Assembly (NCBI GenBank): GCA_964587125.1
Contig: CAZPKC010000021.1
Coordinates: forward strand, 1 to 33,146
Length of the DNA stretch: 33,146 nucleotides
Origin: CAIXLI01 sp964587125
Lineage (GTDB): Bacteria; Pseudomonadota; Alphaproteobacteria; UBA9219
Direction: 5' to 3'
Part shown: positions 24,202 to 31,251 of the stretch, piece by piece
Numbering within the stretch: position 1 is the stretch's first letter
Layout of the letters: each line of letters starts with the position of its first letter
Made by a program: the position numbers and the translations under genes
The notes under the pieces: model-generated
What the model was told of the DNA's origin: nothing
The model's database searches: none
What the model saw: only the letters and a program-made list of their open reading frames with translations

Positions 24202-24552
24202 ATGTCCTGTCCTGTGTGCAAATTCGTAGATGCGATTTTTCATTGGATAGGAATTTATCTTATCAATATCGCTATGTGGATCGACGAAGGCGCAAACGTC
24301 ATAATTCTGCCTTGGCTTCGTATTTTTCATTTGATTCCAAACGATGATGCTCTTGGAGACGCTCACTATACGGTTTCTCAATGGACGGCCTATGCCGCGT
24401 TAGATGGCTCCCGCTTTGCAAAAGTTCTTTGCAAAATTCTGACGATTCTCTTTAAGCCTTGGCACTGGAACGATACAAATTATTCGCATTGTTATAATGC
24501 GATTCACTACGATGATGGGAAAGAGATTCCTCCGACAGAAACGACGGGATGA
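24202..24552 (+). CDS. Conserved-looking protein of unknown function before the lysis genes
   Basis: A 116-residue protein, MSCPVCKFVDAIFHWIG start, with hydrophobic segments GIYLINIAMW and ANVIILPWLRIFHLI that may be membrane-associated, then DDALGDAHYTVSQWTAYAALDG and a second Cys/Trp/His-rich part (CKILTILFKPWHW). Cys pairs at residues 3 and 6 are notable. I do not recognise a named family. Position between fibre and lysis genes suggests a tail or lysis accessory role. Confidence 0.6.
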   Translation: MSCPVCKFVDAIFHWIGIYLINIAMWIDEGANVIILPWLRIFHLIPNDDALGDAHYTVSQWTAYAALDGSRFAKVLCKILTILFKPWHWNDTNYSHCYNAIHYDDGKEIPPTETTG

Positions 24553-24563
24553 AGGAAAAACAA

Positions 24564-24872
24564 ATGAATCCCGATGTAATCAATGCAGCGTTAAGCGATC
24601 CTCTTGTGCATGTCGGTGGCGGCGGATTATCTATCGGAGGATTGCTCTGGTATTTTTTGGGAGGGTCGAAAAAAAGGCTCGATGTCGTCGAACCAAGAGT
24701 TGATAAGGTCGAAAAAGATATATTCGATGCACGGCTCGAGATTAAAGACCTTCATTCCTATGCAGAAGGAAATTACGCGAAAAACTCTTCTCTTGATCGA
24801 GTTCATGCGCGGATTGACGATGTGGCAAAAACGAGTAATCAAATCTTGCAGCTTTTAGTCGAGAAAAAATAA
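24564..24872 (+). CDS. Holin candidate (one TM segment plus coiled coil)
   Basis: A 102-residue protein. Residues 15-32 (HVGGGGLSIGGLLWYFLG) form one short transmembrane segment, followed by KKRLD and a charged coiled coil (EPRVDKVEKDIFDARLEIKDL...) to the end. Single-TM proteins with a coiled tail placed directly before the endolysin are often holins or holin partners. An in-frame ATG at 24549 overlaps the previous stop, but the AAGGA at 24553-24557 favours 24564. Function is inferred from topology and position. Confidence 0.55.
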   Translation: MNPDVINAALSDPLVHVGGGGLSIGGLLWYFLGGSKKRLDVVEPRVDKVEKDIFDARLEIKDLHSYAEGNYAKNSSLDRVHARIDDVAKTSNQILQLLVEKK

Positions 24873-25303
24873 TGGATGAAATAAATCCGATTGATATTCT
24901 TGCAAGGACGATATGGGGCGAAGCTCGCGGAGACGGTGCTCTCGGAATGAATGCCGTAGCTCATGTCGTTATGAATCGAGTCTCGCACGGCGGATGGTGG
25001 GGATGCGACGTTATATCGGTTTGTTTAAAGGCTTGGCAGTTTTCTTGCTGGAATGTAAATGATCCAAACCGTGAAAAACTTACTTCCGTTGATGATTCCG
25101 ATCCTCAATTCGCACAAGCTTTAGATATTGCGGCAAACGCGATCGACGGAACAAACGACGATCCTACCGATGGATCGGACAGTTACATAACCCGCGATCT
25201 TTTTCTCAATCCTCCTGCGCGCGCCGACGGAAAACCGAATTGGTGGCAAAATCTAACGCCGACTGCAGAGATTGTTAATCAGGTTTTTTATAAAACAGTT
25301 TAG
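24872..25303 (+). CDS. Endolysin, SleB-type cell wall hydrolase
   Basis: A 143-residue Hydrolase_2 (SleB-like) enzyme. Residues 10-30 (LARTIWGEARGDGALGMNAVAHVVMNRV) contain the catalytic Glu in GEARG, and CLKAWQFSCWNVNDPNR is the usual following motif. There is no signal peptide, so a holin would release it. Near the end the family often has an H-Y-H and a late H; here they read S-Y-I (DSYIT) and Q (VNQVFYK), which may indicate a variant. It cleaves peptidoglycan for lysis. Confidence 0.85.
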   Translation: MDEINPIDILARTIWGEARGDGALGMNAVAHVVMNRVSHGGWWGCDVISVCLKAWQFSCWNVNDPNREKLTSVDDSDPQFAQALDIAANAIDGTNDDPTDGSDSYITRDLFLNPPARADGKPNWWQNLTPTAEIVNQVFYKTV

Positions 25304-25374
25304 CTTTGCGCCTTTTCTCTGATAGTGATATAAAAGCTCAATCAAAAATCAACCCCAAAAAAGGAGAGTCCAAA

Positions 25375-25704
25375 ATGAGTTTACAGTCTTACATCTTGCG
25401 AGTTGAAGGCGGTCTAGCCAAGGAAGTAACCGTTCTTGGTGCTGATGGAAAAGCCTTTTTCAATGTCGTTATACCCGATGAAATTCAGTCGGTCGAAGGC
25501 GACATTCTTCCGGCTGTCGAGGCCATTGTGAATGCGCTTCCTGCGCTTGCGGGCGGCACAGCAGCTTTCGGTGCAGCGGCTATTGCCGGACTCACGCCGA
25601 TTGCGGTGAAGGCTCTTGCCTCTGCCGAGGCAGAAGCTCCTGCAGCCGTTGCCGCTGGCGTAGCTGCGGCGGCTCCGGAGATTGCCGCCGATTCTCAAAG
25701 CTAA
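25375..25704 (+). CDS. Ala-rich protein of unknown function in the lysis region
   Basis: A 109-residue protein with AAAGGAGAG upstream of the ATG at 25375 (an earlier TTG at 25306 is rejected). The first 45 residues (MSLQSYILRVEGGLAKEVTVLGADGKAFFNVVIP) look like a small strand-rich domain. The rest is Ala/Leu/Gly-rich, with AALPALAGG-type stretches, partly hydrophobic. It could be a minor virion or membrane-associated protein. No family is recognised. Confidence 0.5.
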   Translation: MSLQSYILRVEGGLAKEVTVLGADGKAFFNVVIPDEIQSVEGDILPAVEAIVNALPALAGGTAAFGAAAIAGLTPIAVKALASAEAEAPAAVAAGVAAAAPEIAADSQS

Positions 25705-25705
25705 A

Positions 25706-25918
25706 ATGTTTTCGGTTTTTAAAATGATAGGAGCCGTGCTGGGCGGGATGCTTGTCTCGATCTTGCACGGCTTTTTTCCTGAAAAAACGGCAACGGATCA
25801 AAAAGCATCCGATCTTAACGAATCTGTTAATGTTTTGAAGTCGGAACAATCGGCATCATTAGAAGCCCCCACAACGCGCGAGGGGCTTGAAAGCATACTG
25901 GACAAGGGAAAGCTCTAA
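25706..25918 (+). CDS. Inner-membrane spanin candidate (Rz-like)
   Basis: A 70-residue protein with one N-terminal transmembrane segment (residues 5-20, FKMIGAVLGGMLVSIL) and a charged helical tail of about 45 residues. Topology (N-in, tail in periplasm) and its place just before a small lipoprotein fit the inner spanin of a two-component system. The tail is shorter than lambda Rz. The start at 25706 follows the previous TAA by one base without a clear Shine-Dalgarno, so coupling is likely. Confidence 0.6.
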   Translation: MFSVFKMIGAVLGGMLVSILHGFFPEKTATDQKASDLNESVNVLKSEQSASLEAPTTREGLESILDKGKL

Positions 25919-25920
25919 AA

Positions 25921-26142
25921 ATGCGCCACAGCCTCAAATTTTTGGGATTTTTGATCGTTTTAACGGGATGTTCTACCTGTCCGGCCGTCAATACCTGTCT
26001 TCCAGTTAAGAACTGGACTAATTCCGAGGAAGCTCAGATGTCGCATGATATTGCCGCGCTTCCGCAAAACTCTTCCCTTATCGGAGTCATGATCGACTAT
26101 GCGCGGATGCGGGCAGAGGCAAAGGCTTGCGCTGAAAATTAA
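25921..26142 (+). CDS. Outer-membrane spanin lipoprotein (Rz1-like)
   Basis: A 73-residue lipoprotein: MRHSLKFLGFLIVLTGC has the lipobox L-T-G-C (Cys 17). The mature part is short, about 57 residues, with extra Cys (CPAVNTC). In lysis, an outer-membrane lipoprotein pairs with the inner spanin across the periplasm to fuse the membranes. Its stop overlaps the stop of the convergent methyltransferase gene. Confidence 0.7.
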   Translation: MRHSLKFLGFLIVLTGCSTCPAVNTCLPVKNWTNSEEAQMSHDIAALPQNSSLIGVMIDYARMRAEAKACAEN

Positions 26143-26657
26143 TACATAAACTTGGCAAATCCGGCGTTTGGTTCTTTTGTGAACAAATACCAAGACATGT
26201 TTTCGAATCCAGAGACACCGTTTTCCATCCATGAAATTCGCCCGACCGGAATGATTTTCTGGCAAAACTCCATATAGGGTTTTGACTGTTTCGTATCATG
26301 CCAATCGCTTTGAAAAAGAAGAAAAGTCGGAGCGTGCTGACGGAAAACCTCGATCATTCTGTGCATCGGTTCACGTTCAAAGGGCGGATTGGTTATTATA
26401 AAATCGCACTTCGGGAATTTATTATCGAACAATAAAACGTCTTTCTTTTCGATTCCTTCTCCTTCGGGGGAAATGTCGCAAGCGTAGACGCAGAAATGCC
26501 CGTGTTTATTTAAGTGCCGAATAAGCCTACCGTCTCCGGCGCATGGCTCGATAAAATCACAATGCGGCGGAAGATGGGGAAGAAGAGGAACGACGGCTTC
26601 GTATGGCGTATAATACTTTTGCATTAAGCGATGTTCAAAATTCGATCTCTTTCCCAT
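26139..26657 (-). CDS. Adenine-specific DNA methyltransferase
   Basis: A 172-residue protein with the N6-adenine MTase motifs: EPCAGDGRL (37-45, AdoMet-binding motif I) and TNPPF (89-93, catalytic motif IV). The QKYYTP near residue 13 resembles a motif X. It is small and has no obvious target-recognition domain, so it is probably a solitary modification enzyme that protects phage DNA from host restriction or alters its regulation. It is the last gene of the early block; its start follows the previous stop by 3 bp, and its end overlaps the spanin gene by 4 bp. Confidence 0.85.
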   Translation of the reverse strand: MGKRSNFEHRLMQKYYTPYEAVVPLLPHLPPHCDFIEPCAGDGRLIRHLNKHGHFCVYACDISPEGEGIEKKDVLLFDNKFPKCDFIITNPPFEREPMHRMIEVFRQHAPTFLLFQSDWHDTKQSKPYMEFCQKIIPVGRISWMENGVSGFENMSWYLFTKEPNAGFAKFMY

Positions 26658-26660
26658 TTT

Positions 26661-26993
26661 TCAACCCCAAGATTTTATGCTTCGCTCGACGACCTTTATT
26701 CCTGCTCTTTTTGCCACCTCTCGTGCTGCAAGCATTCCTTTTGAAATTCCTTTGTCGATATAAAGCGCCATTTTTTGAGCATGTTTGATCCACGTGAAAC
26801 CAGCTTCGATTCCAAGCTCTCTTTCTGATAATACTGAATCATCAATAACTTGGGTATAGAGCAAGTGGGAAAGAAGCGGGCTTTCTCCTCTCAAGAGACT
26901 GTCTCGCATACATTCACGAGCATACGCTTTATTGGCTTCGATTCCTTCCGGCGTAGCGGCGGCGAACGGAGATTCGACGATAACACGGATCAT
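26661..26993 (-). CDS. DUF7768-like protein
   Basis: A 110-residue protein beginning MIRVIVESPFA. The run NKAYARECMRDSLLRGESPLLSHLLYTQ followed by ERELGIEAGFTWIKHA and IDKGISKGM is a conserved small phage/bacterial family, annotated as DUF7768 and related in shape to nucleoside 2-deoxyribosyltransferase-like proteins. Activity is unknown. A GTG start at 27002 is possible, but the ATG at 26993 has AAGGG at proper spacing. It follows the 63-residue gene by 5 bp. Confidence 0.7.
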   Translation of the reverse strand: MIRVIVESPFAAATPEGIEANKAYARECMRDSLLRGESPLLSHLLYTQVIDDSVLSERELGIEAGFTWIKHAQKMALYIDKGISKGMLAAREVAKRAGIKVVERSIKSWG

Positions 26994-26998
26994 ATTTT

Positions 26999-27190
26999 TC
27001 ACCCTTGCTTTTCAATTTGTTCGTCTGGAAGGTTTATCAAAACTCGATAAATTGCCTCCATTTTGGCAATTTGATCGTCGGATGTTTTTTGCGACATTTT
27101 GCTCTCGTAAACCCATCGAGGATAGTTCTCGCGACGTTTTGTGAGTTCTCGATAGGCACATTCGGCTAATTCGAGTCTTGAAAAGCTCAT
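26999..27190 (-). CDS. Small helical protein, unknown
   Basis: A 63-residue protein, LELAECAYRELTKRRENYPRWVYESKMSQKTSDDQIAKMEAIYRVL. The pattern E-L-x-x-R-x-x-x-Y-P-x-x-V...K/RM-(S/T)...AxxQIAxMEAI is common in small phage early proteins. It may bind DNA or a host protein, but no function is established that I can name. Confidence 0.7.
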   Translation of the reverse strand: MSFSRLELAECAYRELTKRRENYPRWVYESKMSQKTSDDQIAKMEAIYRVLINLPDEQIEKQG

Positions 27191-27202
27191 TTAAGATCGT
27201 CC

Positions 27203-27409
27203 CTAAATCAGCTTGATGTTTTGAGCCGAATCTTTTCCGTTTCTGCTAGGAAGTAAATCGTATTCGACTCGCTGACCTTCAACAAGTTTTGAAATTCCCG
27301 CCTTTTGTACGTCGCGAATGTGAACAAAAGCGTCTGCGCCTCCGTCGTCCGGCATCAAGAATCCATATCCCTTATCGGTCGAAAACCACTTCACTGTCGC
27401 TTTAGCCAT
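27203..27409 (-). CDS. Cold-shock domain protein (CspA family)
   Basis: A 68-residue cold-shock protein with both nucleic-acid-binding motifs: KGYGFL (RNP1, 13-18) and DAFVHI (RNP2, 26-31), starting MAKATVKWFSTDKGYGF. It folds as an OB barrel that binds single-stranded RNA/DNA. Its Shine-Dalgarno (AGGAAAGG) lies just after a strong terminator, which makes it the first gene beyond that stop. Established CspC/CspE-type proteins melt RNA hairpins and act as antiterminators, so a self-relieving role is plausible here. Confidence 0.95.
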   Translation of the reverse strand: MAKATVKWFSTDKGYGFLMPDDGGADAFVHIRDVQKAGISKLVEGQRVEYDLLPSRNGKDSAQNIKLI

Positions 27410-27435
27410 TTCTTTAGTCCTTTCCTGTTTGTGTT

Positions 27436-27488
27436 AAAAATCGGTGGGGATGTGCGGGTTGCGTATCCCGCCTCATTCCATCCCCACC
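27436..27488 (-). terminator. Terminator between GapR-like and cold-shock genes
   Basis: On the minus strand the sequence between the two genes forms an outer 10-bp stem (ggtggggatg at 27443-27452 with catccccacc at 27479-27488) and an inner gcggg/cccgc stem (27454-27458 and 27467-27471). A five-T tract follows directly on the minus strand (27440-27436). It stops minus transcription 27 bp before the cold-shock start. With the cold-shock protein, it suggests regulated read-through. Confidence 0.8.
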
Positions 27489-27509
27489 ACCTACCCGAGC
27501 AGGATTCTT

Positions 27510-27773
27510 TTATTCCTCCATGCCGATAGCTGACTGATATAAACTCAACAATTCCGCGTTCTCGCGCCGTTTCTCCAATTCCATCTTGCGGAGCTTAACA
27601 ATCTGTCGAATTGTCGGCACGTTGAATCCTTTGCCCTTGGCCTCGGCGTAGACCTCTTTGATGTCCTCGCTGACGGCGGCTTTATCCTCTTCAAGCTTCT
27701 CAATCCGCCCAATCAGGCTGCGGAGACGTTCACCGGATACGCCGCCAGAGTTGTGACCCACACCCTCGACCAT
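27510..27773 (-). CDS. GapR/DUF2312-family DNA-binding protein
   Basis: An 87-residue protein: GHNSGGVSGERLRSLIGRIEKLEEDKAAVSEDIKEVYAEAKGKGFNVPTIRQIVKLRKME is the GapR (DUF2312) pattern. GapR in Caulobacter is a nucleoid protein that binds AT-rich, overtwisted DNA ahead of replication and transcription forks. Phage copies occur. An in-frame ATG at 27803 lies in the clamp gene; the ATG at 27773 has AAGGAGAAG upstream and gives the usual length, so it is chosen. Confidence 0.9.
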   Translation of the reverse strand: MVEGVGHNSGGVSGERLRSLIGRIEKLEEDKAAVSEDIKEVYAEAKGKGFNVPTIRQIVKLRKMELEKRRENAELLSLYQSAIGMEE

Positions 27774-27775
27774 GA

Positions 27776-28498
27776 TTACATCTTCTCCTTTCTGACAATC
27801 CATTCGGGATATTTGTCCGTGCTTTTCCCTCGCGCCAGAACGACGGGCATCAGGAGAAAAACATATTCATCGTTGTCCGGCTCTTGGATGAACGCAATCG
27901 AGGGGGCGTTGTTGTCTTTGTTGATGAAAAACGACGCATGATCTGTGGAAGAGATACCCACAATGTCGGCGAGATATTTAACATTGAACGCGACGGTCTC
28001 GCATCCGGTCAGGTCTTCGGGCTTCGGGAACGTTCTCTCATATTCTGGGTATGTCCCGTCAATCGGCGTGAATTTTTTGGACAACCCTTCGGAAAGGATT
28101 TGATCTGCGGGGATTGCTCCGATGGGTTTTATATCGGCATTCAGAAACGCAATGCGCTTTGTCTCCGTGTCGATGGCGACATGAACAAGTGGATTGTTTT
28201 TCTCAAAATACGAGTAACCGTATTCGTCCTCGTGCTCGGAATACTCCGAGTCCACAAACGATTTGCTTCCTAATATATCGCTGCTTGGAAGAATGAAGCT
28301 TTCGAACGCCTCACCATCCCACGGACGTGCGCTTTTGAACACAACGGCATAGTGACCGTTAGTTGCCATAATCACGAAGTCCTTGCGGTCGGCTCGATAA
28401 TGAAAGTACAGCCCGTTTAGATAATATCGCGTCTCCTCGGTCGAAGCGAAGCGTTTCAGTTTTTCGAGGGTTTCCAGAGACAGAACAATCTTACTCAT
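27776..28498 (-). CDS. Two-domain DNA polymerase sliding-clamp homologue
   Basis: A 240-residue protein. The start LETLEKLKRFASTEETRYYLNGLYFHYRADRKDFVIMATNGHYAVVF matches domain II of bacterial DnaN (ETRYxLNG, ATDGHRLA). TYPEYERTFP, FNVKYLADIVG and VFLLMPV match domain III (FPDYRRVLP, NPKYLLD, MPM). Domain I is absent, so the length is about two-thirds of DnaN. No phage polymerase is visible here, so it probably binds the host replisome, either as a working clamp or a competitor. GGGAGGAT precedes the start; it follows the acidic gene closely. Confidence 0.8.
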   Translation of the reverse strand: MSKIVLSLETLEKLKRFASTEETRYYLNGLYFHYRADRKDFVIMATNGHYAVVFKSARPWDGEAFESFILPSSDILGSKSFVDSEYSEHEDEYGYSYFEKNNPLVHVAIDTETKRIAFLNADIKPIGAIPADQILSEGLSKKFTPIDGTYPEYERTFPKPEDLTGCETVAFNVKYLADIVGISSTDHASFFINKDNNAPSIAFIQEPDNDEYVFLLMPVVLARGKSTDKYPEWIVRKEKM

Positions 28499-28500
28499 GA

Positions 28501-28791
28501 TTACATCCTCCCGATAAGTTTTTGAGCCATTTTCTTGTGTGCGCTTAGAGCCTCGGTAAGCGCGTCCCGTTTTTCGGTCATTGTCTTGATGCGCTTCAAT
28601 AATTCATCGAGAGTGAGCGATACGGATTCATCAATTTGTTTGTCCTCCGCTTTGTCAACCATATCGGATTCAGATTCCGAAGCATCACATTGTTGTTCCG
28701 TTTCTTCTTTATGTTCGTTTTTCATTTTGTCTCCTTTGGTTCGGTTGAGAAATTCGGGCATTTCGGACAGGGCTTGTTCTTCTTCGATCAT
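28501..28791 (-). CDS. Acidic coiled-coil protein with two possible starts
   Basis: A 96-residue protein. Residues 1-55 are Glu/Gln/Ser/Asp-rich, the rest is a coiled-coil-like helix (SLTLDELLKRIKTMTEKRDALTEALSAHKKMAQKLIG). The start at 28791 has TAAGGAG; a second in-frame ATG at 28725 (MKNEHKEETEQ) has AAAGGAG, equally good. Two products of 96 and 74 residues are possible. No family is recognised; the MPEFL near residue 11 is common in small phage early proteins. It overlaps nothing and follows the recombination protein. Confidence 0.65.
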   Translation of the reverse strand: MIEEEQALSEMPEFLNRTKGDKMKNEHKEETEQQCDASESESDMVDKAEDKQIDESVSLTLDELLKRIKTMTEKRDALTEALSAHKKMAQKLIGRM

Positions 28792-28800
28792 GATGACTCC

Positions 28801-29913
28801 TTACTTCTTTGTAGGGGCCAATTCTTCGCATCTTTTTGCATAGGCCCTAGCCCATTTTGTGCAAGCTGTTGGCCCCGCTTTTTGAGAGATTGTCTTAATT
28901 TGATCGGCAATCTCTTCCATGTAAGCATCAATCGTTTTTTGGTCGGCGCAGCCTTGAAGACCAAAAATTAATTCGTCGATAACGGAATCCCAATCACTCG
29001 GCTCAGGAGATTTCGACGAAGAATCTTTTGCAGAATCGGATAATTCGGACGGAAGTTCAGGTTCAAAAAATTCCTCCGGCTCGCTCATGCCGTCGCGAAT
29101 GCCCGCGTAAATCTTGCGGAGTTGCGCCATAATCGCGCCGTTCATGCTTTCCGCCTCGACCTTGCGCCCGAGGCGCTTCTCAATCTGAGCCTTTGAGACG
29201 CCGATTTTCTCGAAAGCCGCGAGAAGCTTCTTTATCGCTTCGGGCGTGCAAGGCGATTTCATCGTGAGCGTGCGCTCGCATTCGTTGACCGCAGCCTCGA
29301 CGACATCGCCGGGGATTGTGTTCAGGATGCAGGCGCGCACGCGGCGCTGCGCTTGATTGGCGCAAAGCTCGTAAATATCGCGCTCGTCCTTGATAGCATA
29401 GCCTCCCTTTTTCGTGTCGCGCCAATGCTTCACGAAAAACTTCATGGTGCGTCTGACGTTCGTTTCGACATCCCACGCAAAGGCGAGAATTTCGCTCTGG
29501 TTGCCTTGGCGGTTTAGCTCATCCCACCCGAATTGAAAGTTGCCCCAATTCTGCGCGATCACCTCGGCAAGCCGAATGCTCGGCCCGGTGATTTCCTGCC
29601 CGCCCTTCGGATAGGAATAGATAGCGGATTCGGCGAGCGAGATGCGTGTGCATTGCACGAGAATGCGATCAACGGCCTCGACCTTATCGCGGGGGAATTG
29701 CTTTGCGAGCATAATCGCCGCCTGAACTTCCGCGACGGCGCGATGGACTTCGGCCCCGGCGCTCGATGTCGCCGCGACATTCTTGCGCTCGTTCTCGAAG
29801 GGATTGAGCGTCTGAGCGCGCGACGGCGCGGGCATAAGCTCTTGATGCGGGGCTGGCTCTGGCTCCGGCGTTTGCAGAGGTTTCGGGAGGTCTTTATTCG
29901 GTATCTGTGTCAT
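28801..29913 (-). CDS. Conserved phage recombination-region protein
   Basis: A 370-residue protein. Residues 55-225 form a recognisable conserved region: AEVQAAIMLAKQFPRDKVEAVDRILVQCTR..LAESAIYSYPKGGQEITGPSIRLAEVIAQNWGNFQFG, then AFAWDVETNVRRTMKFFVKHWRDTKKGGY, DIYELCANQAQRRVRACILNTIPGDVVEAAVNEC. Proteins with this pattern recur near RecT-like and DUF1351 modules in phages, suggesting single-strand annealing or repair. The N-terminus is a Pro-rich linker and the C-terminus an acidic/Ser-rich linker with a small helical domain. I cannot give a secure family name. GGAGAAG precedes the start. Confidence 0.65.
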   Translation of the reverse strand: MTQIPNKDLPKPLQTPEPEPAPHQELMPAPSRAQTLNPFENERKNVAATSSAGAEVHRAVAEVQAAIMLAKQFPRDKVEAVDRILVQCTRISLAESAIYSYPKGGQEITGPSIRLAEVIAQNWGNFQFGWDELNRQGNQSEILAFAWDVETNVRRTMKFFVKHWRDTKKGGYAIKDERDIYELCANQAQRRVRACILNTIPGDVVEAAVNECERTLTMKSPCTPEAIKKLLAAFEKIGVSKAQIEKRLGRKVEAESMNGAIMAQLRKIYAGIRDGMSEPEEFFEPELPSELSDSAKDSSSKSPEPSDWDSVIDELIFGLQGCADQKTIDAYMEEIADQIKTISQKAGPTACTKWARAYAKRCEELAPTKK

Positions 29914-29950
29914 TGCATCTTCTCCGGTTGAAGGTTGATTCGCAGCTTAG

Positions 29951-29973
29951 CTTGCGCCTTTGAAAAGCGCAAG
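29951..29973 (-). other. Intercistronic hairpin
   Basis: cttgcgc (29951-29957) and gcgcaag (29967-29973) form a perfect 7-bp stem with a 9-nt loop in the 67-bp gap between the HIRAN gene and the recombination gene on the minus strand. No T-tract follows. It may be an RNA-processing or stability element. Confidence 0.5.
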
Positions 29974-29980
29974 CGTTTCG

Positions 29981-30301
29981 CTACGGGATTTGCTCTTTTG
30001 TGGTGATAATTATCTCGTCCCAAGCTGCGCCTTTGACGACGCTCTCGATCTCGACGCCGACGAGCTTTGCGGCCTCAACTTTCGGGATATATCCGCAGCG
30101 AACCCACCCGAGCATAAGACCGGAGTCGTCCACATTCGGCAACGAAAGTGCGATTGCGTTCGCATCGTATGGATTTGTCGGTTCCCGGTCGAATTTGAGG
30201 GGCGTGCCCGCGATGGTCTTTTTATTAACTTCCTTCGCCTCGGGATATTTGAAGATTCCTGCGATTTTAGTAGTGAATTTGTTTTGAACTTCGAATGCCA
30301 T
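29981..30301 (-). CDS. HIRAN-domain protein
   Basis: A 106-residue protein. The pattern IAGTPLKFDREPTNPYDANAIAL...LGWVRCGYIPKVEAAKLVG is the HIRAN domain (F-x-R-E-P-x-N-x-x-D-x-N-A-I-x-V...G-Y-I-P). The eukaryotic HIRAN domain binds 3' single-strand ends at stalled forks; bacterial and phage stand-alone copies are common but poorly studied. Lying between a coiled-coil and a recombination protein, it likely helps process DNA ends or forks. AGGGGG precedes the ATG. Confidence 0.85.
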   Translation of the reverse strand: MAFEVQNKFTTKIAGIFKYPEAKEVNKKTIAGTPLKFDREPTNPYDANAIALSLPNVDDSGLMLGWVRCGYIPKVEAAKLVGVEIESVVKGAAWDEIIITTKEQIP

Positions 30302-30310
30302 TTTAACCCC

Positions 30311-30478
30311 CTATAAAAAGATTGCTAGGATACCGAACAAAAAGCCGAGAATTAACCCGGTTCCGGCAGACGCTCTTTTGTCTTTTCCGGTTTGCACTTT
30401 TTCTTCGGCGAACATTCCGCCTGCGGCTGAAAAGATAATCGAGACGCAAAGCAGCGCGATTTTCACGCAAAAAATCAT
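30311..30478 (-). CDS. 55-residue two-TM membrane peptide
   Basis: This ORF begins in the stop of the preceding gene (TGATG) and ends just before the HIRAN Shine-Dalgarno, filling the gap. The first hydrophobic segment (IFCVKIALLCVSIIFSAAGGMF) and the last (GTGLILGFLFGILAIFL) are separated by a charged loop (AEEKVQTGKDKRAS). A membrane protein inside a recombination module is unexpected. No family is recognised. The overlapping start and tight packing support it being real. Confidence 0.6.
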   Translation of the reverse strand: MIFCVKIALLCVSIIFSAAGGMFAEEKVQTGKDKRASAGTGLILGFLFGILAIFL

Positions 30479-31251
30479 CACCGCACCATCGCGTCGGAGC
30501 GTTCGAAAATCTTGACTCCGCGCAGCTCGCGGAACCCGGCCTTGACCGCCGCATTCACAAGCTTTTGCAGAACGTCGTCCGACATAAAGGGTCGCAGCGA
30601 TTCAAGGTCAACGGCCTTCTTATCGACGATCTCGCCGACCCAAACCGTCCGCAACGTCGCCAAGCTCCCGTAATCGCCGCGCGTGTGGGCAAGCTCTGCG
30701 GGCTTTGCTTCGGCTTGCTTCTCGGACTTCTGCGCCAATTCTTCGGCACGCACAGCCTCGCCGAGAGCGTCATTCGATGCTTCCGGCATATTCGCCTTTG
30801 CGAGCATTTCCGCCTCGCGAGCGAGCCTTTCCGATTCTTCTCGTTGCAATCGGGCGGCTTCCTCTGCCTGTTTGCGCCTCTCTGCTTCCTTGCGCCGGAG
30901 ATAGACCCCGAGCGAATCGGAAATTTTCTTCGCCGATGTCTCGAGCGTCTCGGTGTATTTTTTGAAGAAACCGTCAACCGATCGAGAAAGCGAAAGATAA
31001 GGCTCCTTCTCGCCGACGCGCTTTGTCTCAAACGCTTTCTGGCATGAAGTCAGAAGCTTGACAAAATCCCCCATTTTGCCCGCCGTTTCGTCGTCGTCGC
31101 ATTGCGCGGGAACGCGGGGAAGAGCCTCGATCAATTCATCATAGCGGTTTCGCAATTCCATTGTGCTTTCAAGAAGCTTTTCCTGCAAAAGCCCTTGAGG
31201 GTTTGGGGGGTTGTTTCCCCCAATTTCAAAACGCGATTCTTCGTCCATCAT
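30478..31251 (-). CDS. DUF1351-like coiled-coil protein
   Basis: A 257-residue protein. Residues 20-110 are helical, 110-190 a long coiled coil very rich in Glu, Ala, Arg and Gln (RRKEAERRKQAEEAARLQREESERLA), and the C-terminal 65 residues (GSLATLRTVWVGEIVDKKAVDLESLRPFMSDDVLQKLVNAAVKAGFRELRGVKIFE) are a small conserved domain seen in phage proteins paired with recombinases. It probably supports recombination as an accessory factor. Start is ATGATG with AAGGA upstream; it overlaps the previous gene by 4 bp (ATGA). Confidence 0.7.
   Translation of the reverse strand: MMDEESRFEIGGNNPPNPQGLLQEKLLESTMELRNRYDELIEALPRVPAQCDDDETAGKMGDFVKLLTSCQKAFETKRVGEKEPYLSLSRSVDGFFKKYTETLETSAKKISDSLGVYLRRKEAERRKQAEEAARLQREESERLAREAEMLAKANMPEASNDALGEAVRAEELAQKSEKQAEAKPAELAHTRGDYGSLATLRTVWVGEIVDKKAVDLESLRPFMSDDVLQKLVNAAVKAGFRELRGVKIFERSDAMVR

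Noticed and set aside
30555..31031. Open frames on both strands across the coiled-coil gene
   Set aside because: GC-rich repetitive Glu/Ala/Arg codons leave other frames open; only the 30478-31251 frame has operon spacing and a domain pattern.
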